This document shows, one piece after another, positions 33,536 to 42,820 of a DNA stretch of 64,000 nucleotides. Each line of letters opens with the position of its first letter. Position 1 is the first letter of the stretch. A program made the position numbers and the translations under genes. The DNA is from Streptomyces sp. NRRL WC-3626 (GTDB lineage Bacteria > Actinomycetota > Actinomycetes > Streptomycetales > Streptomycetaceae): the NCBI RefSeq assembly GCF_000718785.1, contig NZ_JOCA01000017.1, positions 98,041 to 162,040 on the forward strand. Reading direction: 5' to 3'. Below the pieces are notes generated by a model, which was not told the origin of the DNA, searched no databases, and saw nothing but the letters and a program-made list of their open reading frames with translations.

Positions 33536-34341
33536 TGGCCTTCGACATCGACAAATACACGAAGAACTCCACCGGCGTGCAGTGGGCCGACCTCGACTTC
33601 GACGCGTTCGAGCGCGACCCGCTGCCCGAGTCGACCCTGCGCACCCTGCGCTACATGTGTGACATCGAATATCACACGGTCTGCTATCTGCGGGATCTGC
33701 TGACGACCCCGTCCCACGACGAGCCCGCGGTGGGCGCCTTCATGACGATGTGGAACCGTGAGGAGTTCTGGCACGGGGAGGCGCTCGCCGCCGTACTCGA
33801 ACGGCACGGTGTCCGCGTCGACTTCGACGAGCTGAAGGCGACCCGCCTCAAGCTCGGCTGGAAGGACCGGCTCGGTACGGTGAAGCAGACGGTGACGAGC
33901 CGGCTCGTCGGCCACGACTTCGTCGCCGTGCACATGGCGTGGGGCGCGGCCAACGAGTGGTCGGCGACCGCCGCCTACCAAAGGCTCGCCGCACTGGAGA
34001 GGCATCCGGTGCTCGCACCGCTGCTGCGGCGCATCGCGCAACAGGAGACCAAGCACGTCGCGTTCTACGCGTCCCAGGCCCGGGAACGGCTCGCGGCGAG
34101 CAGGAAGGCCCGGATCGTGGCCCGGCTGGCGCTCGAGAAGGCCTGGGGGCCGGTGGGTTCGGGCGTCATGCCGGAGAGCGAGGTCACCCATGTGATGAAG
34201 CACCTCTTCGCCGGGGCCGACGGCCGCAAACTCGTCCGCGACATCGACGCGCACATAGCGAAGCTTCCGGGCATGGAAGGGCTGCGCATAGTCGAGACGT
34301 CCATGGACCGGCGCGGCATCCCCGCCGGAGACACCGTGTGA
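33535..34341 (+). CDS. Ferritin-like di-iron protein
   Basis: A 268-residue helical protein with a complete di-iron ligand set: glutamate in CDIEYHTVCYL, ExxH in EEFWHGEA, glutamate in ANEWSATAAY, and ExxH in QQETKHVAFY. The first start base is the last base of the upstream stop (TGATG), so translation is coupled to the reductase-phosphatase. Members of this fold hydroxylate, desaturate or deformylate lipids. In this operon it may desaturate or oxidise an acyl or alkyl chain (a vinyl-ether or hydrocarbon function is conceivable). The actual reaction is unknown. Confidence 0.82.
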   Translation: MAFDIDKYTKNSTGVQWADLDFDAFERDPLPESTLRTLRYMCDIEYHTVCYLRDLLTTPSHDEPAVGAFMTMWNREEFWHGEALAAVLERHGVRVDFDELKATRLKLGWKDRLGTVKQTVTSRLVGHDFVAVHMAWGAANEWSATAAYQRLAALERHPVLAPLLRRIAQQETKHVAFYASQARERLAASRKARIVARLALEKAWGPVGSGVMPESEVTHVMKHLFAGADGRKLVRDIDAHIAKLPGMEGLRIVETSMDRRGIPAGDTV

Positions 34342-34465
34342 CAACGGTGGGTACGACGCCGTACGGCGCCCACCCAGCCGTGACTCACCCCGAAGGACGA
34401 GGAAGAACCGCAGCTCCGGGCCCCTCTGCGCGCCCCGCGGCCCTCGGCGGAACGAACGGAACACC

Positions 34466-35185
34466 ATGCGCGACCGGTACACCTCACGCTCACACGCCGC
34501 GGCACGTTTCGTCGCGCAGCGGGGGCTGCTGAAAGCTGTCGTCTGGAACGTGACCAGGGTCACCGTGTCCGGGCGCGAGTGTCTGAAGGACGTCAAGGGC
34601 GGTGCCTTCGTGGTGGTGGCCAATCACAGCTCGCACCTCGACACACCGCTCATCATGGGCGCGTTGCCCCGCCCGCTGGCCCGCCACCTCGCCGTGGGCG
34701 CCGCCGCCGACTACTTCTTCGACGTGTGGTGGCGACGCGGCCTCACCGCACTGTTCTGCAACGCCTTCCCGGTCGACCGCACCGGAACCAACCCCCGCCG
34801 CGTGAGCGCCAAGTCGCTGCTCCACCGGCGGGTGCCGATCCTGATCTTCCCCGAGGGAACACGCTCACGCGACGGATCGCTCGGCGCGTTCAAGCCGGGA
34901 GCCGCGGCGCTCGCCTCGTCGGCCGGGCTCCCGGTGCTCCCCGTGGCGGTGATCGGCGCCTACGCGGCCCACCCCCGCGGAGCGAACTGGCCCAAGAAGG
35001 GCCGGCCGCCGGTCGGTGTCGCCTTCGGCCACCCCCTCATCGCCCATCCGGGGGAGTCGACACACGAGTTCACCGCACGCATCCGTGCGGCCGTGGTCAA
35101 GCTCCTGGAGGAGAACGCCGACCGCGTCCTCGGCCCGGCCCCCGCCCCGTCCCACGTACCGACAACCGAAGGAGAACGTCCGTGA
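34466..35185 (+). CDS. 1-acylglycerol-3-phosphate / DHAP-type acyltransferase (PlsC family)
   Basis: A 239-residue PlsC-family acyltransferase with the catalytic NHSSHLD (NHx4D) near residue 52 and FPEGTRS near residue 131. It could acylate DHAP to give the acyl-DHAP that alkyl-DHAP synthase needs, or acylate position 2 afterwards. The stop overlaps the next GTG (GTGA), so the two are tightly coupled. A 124-base gap precedes the gene. Confidence 0.92.
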   Translation: MRDRYTSRSHAAARFVAQRGLLKAVVWNVTRVTVSGRECLKDVKGGAFVVVANHSSHLDTPLIMGALPRPLARHLAVGAAADYFFDVWWRRGLTALFCNAFPVDRTGTNPRRVSAKSLLHRRVPILIFPEGTRSRDGSLGAFKPGAAALASSAGLPVLPVAVIGAYAAHPRGANWPKKGRPPVGVAFGHPLIAHPGESTHEFTARIRAAVVKLLEENADRVLGPAPAPSHVPTTEGERP

Positions 35186-36873
35186 CCGCTCCCGCCCGCC
35201 CGGCCGGCACCGTCGATGTGAAGCACATGAAGTGGTGGGGCTGGGGCGTCGAGGGCGTCGGCTTCCGCCACGAGGACAAGCCGGCGTTCGCACCGTTCGT
35301 GGAGAAGGCGATCGGCCTGGATCTGCGGCAGGCCGCGAGCACCGCGCGTCCCGACTTCGCGGACCTGAAGGTGCCGGACTCGCGGGCGCCGGAGAAGTTC
35401 GTCGACGCCCTCGGCCAGATCGTCGGCGACGGGAACGTGGTCGTAGACGACATGGCGCGCGTCGTCCACACGTACGGCAAGAGCCTGCGCGACCTGGTCC
35501 GCGTCCGGGCCGGCGAGATCGCCCGCACGCCGGACGTGGTCGTCTACCCGGCCGACGAGGCGGAGGTCCGGGCAGTCGTCGACACGGCCGTCGACCTGGA
35601 CGCCGTGATCATCCCGTTCGGCGGTGGCAGCAACATCGCGGGCAGTCTCGAACCGCACGCCGACGAGGACCGGGTGGTCGTCTCGCTCGACCTCGGGCGG
35701 CTCCGCCGGGTGCTGGACATCGACACGGACTCCGGTACGGCACGCATCCAGGCGGGAGCGCTCGGGCCCGACCTGGAGGCCCAGCTGAACGAGGCGGGAT
35801 GGACCCTGGGCCACTTCCCCGACTCGTTCACCCACTCGACGCTGGGCGGATGGGTGGCCACGCGCTCGTCCGGCATGCAGTCGGACAAGTACGGCGACAT
35901 CGCGGACATCGTCAGGGGGCTGCGTGTCGTACGGCCCGGCGGCGTCCTGGTGATCCGGCCCGTGCCGAGCGCGTCGACCGGACCGAGCGTACGGGAGATG
36001 GTGGTCGGCTCGGAGGGCCGTCTCGGTGTCATCACCGAGGTCACCGCGCAGGTCCACCGGCTCCCCGAGAAGCGGGACATCTACGCCTACTTCTTCAAGA
36101 ACCTCGACCACGGCCTCGCCGCGATGCGGGAGATCGCCGAGAGCGACGCCGCGCCCTCGGTCACCCGTATCTCCGACGCCAACGAGACGGGCTTCTCCCT
36201 GGCGACCGGCAAGGAGGCCAAGGGAATCGCCAAGGCCGCCCAGGCCGGCCTCATGGCCTTCCTGAAAAAGCGCGGCTGGAACCTGGACGAGATGTGCCTG
36301 TCCTTCATCGGTTTCGAGGGCGGCGCGGCGCACGCGAAGCGGCAGAAGGCGATCGTCGACCGGATCGTACGCAGACACCACGGCCTCGGCGTCGGCAAGG
36401 GCCCCGGCGCGCTGTACGACCAGAAGAAGTTCGACACGCCCTACATCCGGGACTTCCTGCTCGACCGCGGTGCCGCGGGCGATGTCAGCGAGACCGCCGC
36501 TCCCTGGTCGAAGCTGCGGCAGGTGCACGCGGAGGCGTACCGGGCGGCCCACGACGCCTTCGGGAGGATCGGCCGCCGGGGCTGGATCATGTCCCACCTC
36601 TCCCACTCGTACCACTCCGGCGCCTGCCTCTACTTCACCTTCGCGTTCGTCTTCGGCGACGATCCGCTCGGTGAGTACGACACCGTCAAGCGCGCGGTCC
36701 AGCAGGCGTTCATCGACGCGGGCGGCACGCTCTCGCACCACCACGGCGTGGGCCTGGAACACGCGCCCTGGCTGGAGCAGGACATCTCCCCGCAAGGCGT
36801 CACGGTCCTCTCCGGCCTGCTCGCCGCAGCCGACCCGGGCGGCAACTTCAATCCCCGCAAGATCGTCGTCTGA
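35182..36873 (+). CDS. Alkyldihydroxyacetonephosphate synthase-like FAD enzyme
   Basis: A 563-residue FAD-binding protein of the alkyl-DHAP synthase (AGPS) family. The N-terminal MKWWGWG motif is diagnostic. The flavin-binding segment is IIPFGGGSNIAGSLE near residue 152, followed by STLGGWVATRSSGMQSDKYG. The C-terminal LSHHHGVGLEHAPWL matches the HHH active-site motif. AGPS swaps the acyl chain of acyl-DHAP for a fatty alcohol, making the ether bond. With the upstream fatty acyl-CoA reductase and acyltransferase it completes a plausible ether-lipid route. AGPS relatives acting as lactate/glycolate-type oxidases are the alternative. Confidence 0.9.
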   Translation: MTAPARPAGTVDVKHMKWWGWGVEGVGFRHEDKPAFAPFVEKAIGLDLRQAASTARPDFADLKVPDSRAPEKFVDALGQIVGDGNVVVDDMARVVHTYGKSLRDLVRVRAGEIARTPDVVVYPADEAEVRAVVDTAVDLDAVIIPFGGGSNIAGSLEPHADEDRVVVSLDLGRLRRVLDIDTDSGTARIQAGALGPDLEAQLNEAGWTLGHFPDSFTHSTLGGWVATRSSGMQSDKYGDIADIVRGLRVVRPGGVLVIRPVPSASTGPSVREMVVGSEGRLGVITEVTAQVHRLPEKRDIYAYFFKNLDHGLAAMREIAESDAAPSVTRISDANETGFSLATGKEAKGIAKAAQAGLMAFLKKRGWNLDEMCLSFIGFEGGAAHAKRQKAIVDRIVRRHHGLGVGKGPGALYDQKKFDTPYIRDFLLDRGAAGDVSETAAPWSKLRQVHAEAYRAAHDAFGRIGRRGWIMSHLSHSYHSGACLYFTFAFVFGDDPLGEYDTVKRAVQQAFIDAGGTLSHHHGVGLEHAPWLEQDISPQGVTVLSGLLAAADPGGNFNPRKIVV

Positions 36874-36891
36874 ACGGGGACGTCGGGGAAT

Positions 36892-36918
36892 CGGGCAGCG
36901 CCTCCCGGGCGCTGCCCG
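36892..36918. terminator. Hairpin terminator after the ether-lipid operon
   Basis: CGGGCAGCGCC pairs perfectly with GGCGCTGCCCG across the loop TCCCG, between convergent genes. Confidence 0.85.
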
Positions 36919-36933
36919 CGCCGGGCCCTCGAG

Positions 36934-37482
36934 TCAGCCCGGGCGGCGCCAAGCGACGCCCAGCGCGCCGCACACGCCTTCAGGGTCCGGGAACGGCGCC
37001 TCCTCTCCCACCGCTTTGTCGAACCATGTCAACGGGTTGAAGATGTATCCGGTGAAAAGGACCCAGAACCCGCCCGAACCGTCACCGTCGTTGTCGACGT
37101 CCAGTTTCACGCTCTCCCGCCAGGCGTGGTCCATGCACGAGGACACCTGGGCATGCTCGTTCAGGGCCGCGTAGCAGGTCGCGAGCAAGTACGTGAGCTC
37201 CCAGAGCCGGTGCATCTCCCACTCGTACTTGTGGGGCCGTATGTAGCCCTTGTAGCGCTGTGCGCCCATCTGCGCGACCTGAGTGCTGATGGCGCCTTCC
37301 AGGTGCGTGGCCGCGGAGCGGATGAACGAGTCCGGCGAGTTCGCGCTCCCGGCGCGTTCGAGTGCCAGGTTCGCGGCGTCCATCCCGGCCGCCGAGAGCG
37401 CCCGCGACATCGCGGTGCTGGTGATCACCCGGCGCACGGTGTTGCCCTGGGCGAGAAGGCCCATCACTTCGGCGAAAGGCAT
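36934..37482 (-). CDS. Hypothetical protein
   Basis: A 182-residue protein of no recognised family. The N-terminal half is helical and alanine-rich. The second half has aromatic clusters (HKYEWEMHRLWELTYLLATCYAA is split here as WEMHRLWEL and YLLATCYAA) and an acidic DVDNDGDGSGG patch resembling a calcium-binding loop. No signal peptide. GGGGGG precedes the ATG at 37482. It follows the ComB-like gene by 65 bases on the same strand. Confidence 0.7.
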   Translation of the reverse strand: MPFAEVMGLLAQGNTVRRVITSTAMSRALSAAGMDAANLALERAGSANSPDSFIRSAATHLEGAISTQVAQMGAQRYKGYIRPHKYEWEMHRLWELTYLLATCYAALNEHAQVSSCMDHAWRESVKLDVDNDGDGSGGFWVLFTGYIFNPLTWFDKAVGEEAPFPDPEGVCGALGVAWRRPG

Positions 37483-37547
37483 GATTCCCCCCGATTCGTG
37501 CTTCGTCGGTGCGGTCCGGGTCCGCCGCCGACCCTCCTCGCGGGTGA

Positions 37548-38249
37548 TCAGCCGAGGGTCTCGTCGGCGGGTGAGAGCGCGGTGTGCGGGCGGAGAACCA
37601 TGAGGGAGTCCTCCTCGGTCGCCACCATGGCGAAGGGGAAGCGGTCGAGTTCGAGGCACAGGGCGACGTCGTCGGGGTGGGCTCCCCGGCGCAGGCCCTG
37701 TGCCAGTTCGGCGGCGGCGCGTGAGGCGGCCGCGCGGTGGAGGAAGCCGGCGGGGTCCGTCTCGGCCCCGGCGGCCCTCCGGGCGATGTACTGGGCGCAC
37801 GCCAGGTCCTCGTCGGCGCGCCCGTCCTCCCCGGTGACCACGAACGTGACGCTGTCGCACCCGCGTGCCCGCAGGAGCCGGGCTGTCGCCTCCGCCACCA
37901 CGAAACCGGCGCACAGCACCAGCGACGCCTCCCTGACCGCGAGGGCGCCGACCGTCCCCGCCGTCGTCTTCTGCACCACGGTCCGTCCGCCGAGGTCGCA
38001 CGTCCGCAGCAGGGCAGGCGAGTTGACCATGTCGAAACCGGGCGCGGGCGCACCGTCCTTGAGCGCCACCCAGTCGGGGTGGCGGGCCTTCAGCGCCAGG
38101 GCCTCGTCCAGCGACCCGGCGAGCACGATCTCTTCCGCTCCCCGGGCAAAGGCCCAGGCCGCCACCGTGAACGCACGCATGACGTCGATCACGACCGCCA
38201 CGGACGGGGGTCCGGCGAGCTCGGGGATGCCGAGGAAACGAGTCTGCAT
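37548..38249 (-). CDS. 2-phosphosulfolactate phosphatase family protein (ComB-like)
   Basis: A 233-residue COG2045/ComB-family protein. Landmarks are [12 protein letters not shown] near residue 22, VNSPA and [10 protein letters not shown]. Archaeal ComB dephosphorylates 2-phosphosulfolactate in coenzyme M synthesis. Actinobacteria make no coenzyme M, so the real substrate here is unknown. Start chosen at ATG 38249; the longer open frame upstream has no support. Confidence 0.85.
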   Translation of the reverse strand: MQTRFLGIPELAGPPSVAVVIDVMRAFTVAAWAFARGAEEIVLAGSLDEALALKARHPDWVALKDGAPAPGFDMVNSPALLRTCDLGGRTVVQKTTAGTVGALAVREASLVLCAGFVVAEATARLLRARGCDSVTFVVTGEDGRADEDLACAQYIARRAAGAETDPAGFLHRAAASRAAAELAQGLRRGAHPDDVALCLELDRFPFAMVATEEDSLMVLRPHTALSPADETLG

Positions 38250-38399
38250 CCGGACATGATCGCGCACAGCCCCCGGACGGTCACCGTCTTTTCTCCGTGA
38301 CGGAGTCCGAACGGGAGCGGTGACGCGATATAGCGTAGGTCTTCCCCTCGCGCGGACGTTCCCTCGCGCGGCTGGGTTCGACCGGACCAGGACGGAAGC

Positions 38400-39041
38400 A
38401 TGCCCGAAGAGATCTCGCCCATGGAACCGCCTTCCGGCACCGGCTCGTCGCCCGGGCTGCGCGCCTCCCACGCGGACCGGGACCGGGTGGTGGACGTACT
38501 CCGTGTCGCGGCGGGGGACGGCCTCCTGACCGCGGACGAATTGGACGAGCGCCTGGAAGCGGCCCTGTCGGCGCGGACGCTGAGCGAACTGGCTCTGCTC
38601 ACCACCGACTTGCCGGCCACCGTGGAGGGTACGGCGGCGGAGGCCAAGGACCTCGTGCGGATCGAGCAGGTGTTCAGCGGCACGGTGGAGCGGACGGGCC
38701 GATGGGTGCTGCCGCGACGGATGGAACTCGCCGTGACGTGGTGCGACGTGACGCTCGACTTCACCGAGGCCGTGATCACTCAGGACACCGTGCGGATCGA
38801 GGTGGCCATGACGGGGAAGACCCTGACACTCGTCACGGCGCCGGACGTCGAGGTCGATGTCGACGGCCTGGCCCTGGTCCACTGCAAGCTCAAGGACCGC
38901 CGGGAGCGTACGTCACCGGCCGCCCCGCCCAGACTGCGCGTGGAACTGGTCGGCCAGAAGGCCCACGGCACGGTCGTGGTGCGACCCCCGCGCCGGACGT
39001 TCGGGCAGTGGCTGCTGCGCAGGTCCGAGCCCGCGGGCTGA
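38400..39041 (+). CDS. DUF1707 SHOCT-like domain protein
   Basis: A 213-residue protein. The DUF1707 domain ([20 protein letters not shown] and [19 protein letters not shown]) spans about residues 20-75. The rest is beta-rich and resembles the C-terminal LiaF-like repeats seen in cell-envelope stress proteins. No membrane segment. TATAGC near 38330 is a possible -10 element. Confidence 0.85.
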   Translation: MPEEISPMEPPSGTGSSPGLRASHADRDRVVDVLRVAAGDGLLTADELDERLEAALSARTLSELALLTTDLPATVEGTAAEAKDLVRIEQVFSGTVERTGRWVLPRRMELAVTWCDVTLDFTEAVITQDTVRIEVAMTGKTLTLVTAPDVEVDVDGLALVHCKLKDRRERTSPAAPPRLRVELVGQKAHGTVVVRPPRRTFGQWLLRRSEPAG

Positions 39042-39052
39042 GTGACGCGGAC

Positions 39053-39071
39053 GGCGGGCCCGTTGCCCGCC
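39053..39071. terminator. Hairpin terminator between DUF1707 and GH92 genes
   Basis: GGCGGGC pairs with GCCCGCC across a five-base loop in the 124-base gap between convergent genes. Confidence 0.6.
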
Positions 39072-39165
39072 CCGCCGGAGCCCGGAGGCGCCGGGCGGCA
39101 GCACGACCAGTACGGTCACGCTGCCACCCGGCGAACTCCCGGAGCCCCGACGGACGTACGAGCCC

Positions 39166-42100
39166 CTACCGGAGCGTGATCGCGTAGATCTGCACCCGGG
39201 GATCGTTCTGCAGGCCGACGGACCGCACCGTCTTCGACGCGTCGAGGTCCGCCGAGGAGCCGAACAGGCGTACCGGCGGCCCGTCCACGCCCTGTCCGCT
39301 CTTGATGCGGTGCGGCATCTCCAGCACCACGGAGCCGCCCTGCGGTGTCGAGCCGGCCCAGTCGCCCACGGTGACCGGCAGTTCGGCGGTGGTGCCGTCG
39401 GTGTAGCGGACGGTGAGGGTGGTCGTCACCGGGCCGTGGTGGGACGCGCCGACCAGGCGCAGCGTGCCGTACGAGCCGGCCGGGAGCAGCATGGCCTGAC
39501 CACGGGCCTCGACGAAGTTCGGGGCTGTGCCGGACGGAACGGGGGCGTCGTAGGTCACGCCGTCCCAGACGACCGGACCCGCCGCGGGCAGCAGGTCACC
39601 GTCGTAGCTCCAGCCCCCGCCGTCGAAGTCGCCCTCGCCGGAGGCCGCGACGGTCGCGGTGCCGTCGTGGTTCAGCTCCTTGCCGAGATCGACGGCGCAC
39701 TGTCCGCCGGTGTCCGCCGCACAGCGGGCCGCGTCGCGCACCTCGATGGTGGCGACCCGTTCCACGCCCTTCACCCCCTTCGCGTCCGCCGCGATCCGCA
39801 CGGTGTACGAACCCGGCGCGGTGCCGGCCGGCACGGTCACGTCGACCGTCGCGGTCCGCTGGACCGGGAGCCGATGGGACGCGAGCGAGAACGGCTTCGA
39901 GGCCTTCGCCTTCCAGCCGCCGGGCGCCTTCGCGTCCACGCCGACCCGCAGCGTGCCGGGGGACTGGCCCAGCACGTCCAGCTTCAGCCGGACGCTCTGC
40001 GCGCGGTCCGCCGTCGGCAGCACGTCGGAAGCGGTACGCAGCGACGCGTCGAGGTGCCGCCGGGAGTCGGCCGTCGCACGGTTCACCGACGGCGGCTCCG
40101 CCGCTTCGCCCGTACCCCATGCCGACGGCTTGCCGCTCATCTCGAAGGCGAGGGTTCCGCCCTTGGCGACCGCGTCCCAGTCCAGCCAGGTCCTGCGCAG
40201 GTTCTTCCCGTCGAACTCCGCCCGCTTCACATAGCGTTCGGTGTCGTTCGTGCCCGGCGCCCGGACGGTCAGGGTGCCGCCCTGCCGCTTCCCGTAGTCA
40301 CCGATGCGGATGACCGCCGACGGGAACTGCGGGCTGGAGACGGCGAGGAAGTCGCCGCCGTTCGTCGTCGGGTACAGACCGAGGGAGGAGAAGACGTACC
40401 AGGCCGACATGGTGCCCAGGTCGTCATTGCCGGTCATGCCGTCGGGCCCGTCGGTGAAGAGCGTCATCGCGGCCCGGACCACGGTGGCGGTCTTGGCGGG
40501 TGCGCCGGCCCACAAGTACATGTAGGGGGAGTGCAGATCGGGCTCGTTGTTCGGGTTGTAGGTCGGTTTCCCGTAGTAGTCGTACGGTGCCGAGATCCAC
40601 TCCTCGCGAGCGGTACCGGCGGGGTCCTCGAGGAGTTCGTCGTACGCGAAGAAGGCGTCGAGCCGCTTCTCCGTCGCCTGCCTGCCGCCCATCAGGGACA
40701 CCAGTCCGGCCGGATCCTGGGGGACCAGCCACTGGTACTGGTAGGCGCCGCCCTCATGGAACTGGTGGCCCGCCTCGACGGGGTCGTAGGGCGTCAGCCA
40801 GGTGCCCTCGGCCGTACGCGGCCGGAACTGCTGGAGGGACGAGTCCCACAGGTTCCGGTACCACTGGCCGCGTGCTGCGAACAGCCGGGCGTCCGCGGAG
40901 TGCCCCAGCCCCTTGGCCATCAGTGCCAGCGACGCGTCCGCCGCCGCGTACTCCAGGGTCGCCGAGGCGGGGTGACGGCAGTCGTTGTCACCCCCCTTGT
41001 CCGGGCAGTCCTTCCCCGGCTCCAGCCCGCTGGGTATGTAGCCGCGCTCCTGGTAAGCGGCCACTCCCGCACGGCCGTTGTAGGGCGAGTCGTCCGGCGG
41101 CGTTTCGAGCGCGTTCTTCCTCAGGAGGGCGTACGCCTCCTTCTCGTAGCCCGCGAGCAGGCCCTTGGACCACGCCTCGACCAGGAACGGGGTCACCGGA
41201 TCGCCGGTCATGATGTTGGTCTCGCTGTTGGCGAGCGACCAGCGCGGCAGCCAGCCGCCGTCCCGTCCGATCGCGACGACGGACAGCGCGACATCGCGGG
41301 CGACCTTCGGCTGCAGCATCTGCAGCAGCTGGTTCTGCGGCCGGTGGGTGTCCCACAGCGACAGGTTCTGGTACGGCGTGAAGCCGGAGGCGGTATGGGT
41401 CTTCCCGTCGAAGCCCGCGTACCGGCCGTCGACGTCCCCGGCGATGTTCGGATGCAGCTGCGCGTGGTAGAGGGCCGTGTAGAACGCGCGCTGCCGCTCG
41501 GCGGACCCTCCGTCGATCCTGACGGCGGCCAACTGCCGCTCCCAGGTGGCGTGCAGGGCCGCGCGGGTGGCGTCGAAGTCGTACGAGTCGTCCGTCTCCG
41601 CCGTCAGGTTCTTCCGGGCGCCCTCGATACCCGTGTAGGAGAGCCCCACCTTGACGACCACGTCACGGTCGGTGCCGGCGTCGAAGGTCACCCAGGCACC
41701 GTTGCCGCCCTCACCGGCCGCGTCCCGCTCACCGGGTGCGGGGGTGGAGCCCCGCCAGGTGCCGTGCGAGGTGAACGGCCGGTCGAAGGTGGCCGTGAAG
41801 TAGACGGTGTGCCGGTCCTTGCCGGCGCAGAAGTTGCCCGCCTCGACCCGGCCCTCGACGGTCCGGTCGCCGACGACATGCACCTCCGAGCCGTACACCC
41901 GCTGATTGGCCCTGCCCGTGTTGAACAGGACGTTGGCACGGTCGGTCGAGGGGAAGGTGTAGCGCTGCCAGCCCGTGCGGGGCGTGGCGGTCAGCTCGGC
42001 GTCGATGCCGTACGTCTTCAGCCCGACGCGGTAGTAGCCGGGTTCGGCGTCCTCGTCGTCGTGCGAGTACGTGGAGCGGTAGGCGTCGGGGTCGACACTG

Positions 42101-42441
42101 TCGACCGCCCCCGTCGTCGGCATCAGCGGCAGCTCGCCCATCACGGAGCAGCCGACACCGGACAGATGGGTCTGGCTGAAACCGTGGATCCTGTCCTGCT
42201 GGTAGTCGTAGCCGCCCTGGCCGCCGGTGTCCGGGCTGACCTGCACCATGCCGAAGGGGGCACTCGCGCCGGGGAAGGTGTTGCCGAAGTTCTGTGTGCC
42301 GATGAACGGGTTGACCCGCGAGGTGAGCTGGTCGTCGGCCGCGGCGAGGGCCGGCGCCGGGACCAGGGCGCCGCCCGCGACGAGCAGTGCGGCGAGGACG
42401 GTCGAGGCGCGGGCGCGCCATCGGCGCGGAGGTCTGTGCAT
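39166..42441 (-). CDS. Secreted GH92 alpha-mannosidase-like glycoside hydrolase
   Basis: A 1091-residue protein with a Sec signal peptide ending about ALA-AAD (residue 34). The GH92 catalytic region includes NPFIGTQNFGNTFPGAS, GFSQTHLSGVGC, EGGAYQYQWLVPQD (catalytic-acid region) and GNDDLGTMSAWYVFSSLGLY. An NPCBM/NEW3-type beta-sandwich follows from about residue 820, and a further carbohydrate-binding-like domain ends the chain. The family removes alpha-mannose from glycans, calcium-dependently. The operator-like palindrome 136 bases upstream suggests sugar-responsive repression. Confidence 0.93.
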   Translation of the reverse strand: MHRPPRRWRARASTVLAALLVAGGALVPAPALAAADDQLTSRVNPFIGTQNFGNTFPGASAPFGMVQVSPDTGGQGGYDYQQDRIHGFSQTHLSGVGCSVMGELPLMPTTGAVDSVDPDAYRSTYSHDDEDAEPGYYRVGLKTYGIDAELTATPRTGWQRYTFPSTDRANVLFNTGRANQRVYGSEVHVVGDRTVEGRVEAGNFCAGKDRHTVYFTATFDRPFTSHGTWRGSTPAPGERDAAGEGGNGAWVTFDAGTDRDVVVKVGLSYTGIEGARKNLTAETDDSYDFDATRAALHATWERQLAAVRIDGGSAERQRAFYTALYHAQLHPNIAGDVDGRYAGFDGKTHTASGFTPYQNLSLWDTHRPQNQLLQMLQPKVARDVALSVVAIGRDGGWLPRWSLANSETNIMTGDPVTPFLVEAWSKGLLAGYEKEAYALLRKNALETPPDDSPYNGRAGVAAYQERGYIPSGLEPGKDCPDKGGDNDCRHPASATLEYAAADASLALMAKGLGHSADARLFAARGQWYRNLWDSSLQQFRPRTAEGTWLTPYDPVEAGHQFHEGGAYQYQWLVPQDPAGLVSLMGGRQATEKRLDAFFAYDELLEDPAGTAREEWISAPYDYYGKPTYNPNNEPDLHSPYMYLWAGAPAKTATVVRAAMTLFTDGPDGMTGNDDLGTMSAWYVFSSLGLYPTTNGGDFLAVSSPQFPSAVIRIGDYGKRQGGTLTVRAPGTNDTERYVKRAEFDGKNLRRTWLDWDAVAKGGTLAFEMSGKPSAWGTGEAAEPPSVNRATADSRRHLDASLRTASDVLPTADRAQSVRLKLDVLGQSPGTLRVGVDAKAPGGWKAKASKPFSLASHRLPVQRTATVDVTVPAGTAPGSYTVRIAADAKGVKGVERVATIEVRDAARCAADTGGQCAVDLGKELNHDGTATVAASGEGDFDGGGWSYDGDLLPAAGPVVWDGVTYDAPVPSGTAPNFVEARGQAMLLPAGSYGTLRLVGASHHGPVTTTLTVRYTDGTTAELPVTVGDWAGSTPQGGSVVLEMPHRIKSGQGVDGPPVRLFGSSADLDASKTVRSVGLQNDPRVQIYAITLR

Positions 42442-42576
42442 GGAAACGGTCTCCTGTTCCTCACCGCTCATGTGCTGCGCGACACGAGCGGTGATCACCG
42501 GGCGACGGACGGAGGGGCACCTCGGATCGGTCGCACGAGCGGCGGTTCCCGGACGGAAGCGGACTAGATCACGGCC

Positions 42577-42590
42577 CTGACATCGTTGTC
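42577..42590. promoter_or_regulatory. LacI-type operator upstream of the GH92 gene
   Basis: TGACATCGTTGTCA is a 14-base palindrome with perfect five-base arms (TGACA/TGTCA). Such sites are common LacI-family operators ahead of streptomycete sugar-hydrolase genes. No intact LacI gene lies next to it. Confidence 0.55.
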
Positions 42591-42681
42591 AAGGGTTTGC
42601 GCAGCAAGGGGTGGCACGGCCGCGGGCCGGGCGGCCGGAGCGTGCGCGGCGCGAGGGGGCGCGAGCCCTCGGTCGCCACCA

Positions 42682-42710
42682 TTGCCGACGGCCACACACC
42701 TCGCTATGTT
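42682..42710 (+). promoter_or_regulatory. Sigma-70-type promoter of lcp2
   Basis: TTGCCG (42682-42687) and TATGTT (42705-42710) are spaced by 17 bases, followed by an A/T-rich stretch. A transcript from here would have a leader of roughly 100 bases before the lcp2 ATG. Confidence 0.5.
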
Positions 42711-42820
42711 AATCGAAAATCACATCCGTGCGGCAGGGATCACCACGCCCCGCTCGTGCAACCAGCAAGTCTGCGAAGGAATCTGGAACCAACCGGCCCA
42801 TCAGGGAAGCAGGTAAGTCA

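Noticed and set aside
39310..42567. Long open frame antisense to the GH92 gene
   Set aside because: A GC-rich shadow: no domains, and the minus-strand frame has a signal peptide and full GH92 motifs.
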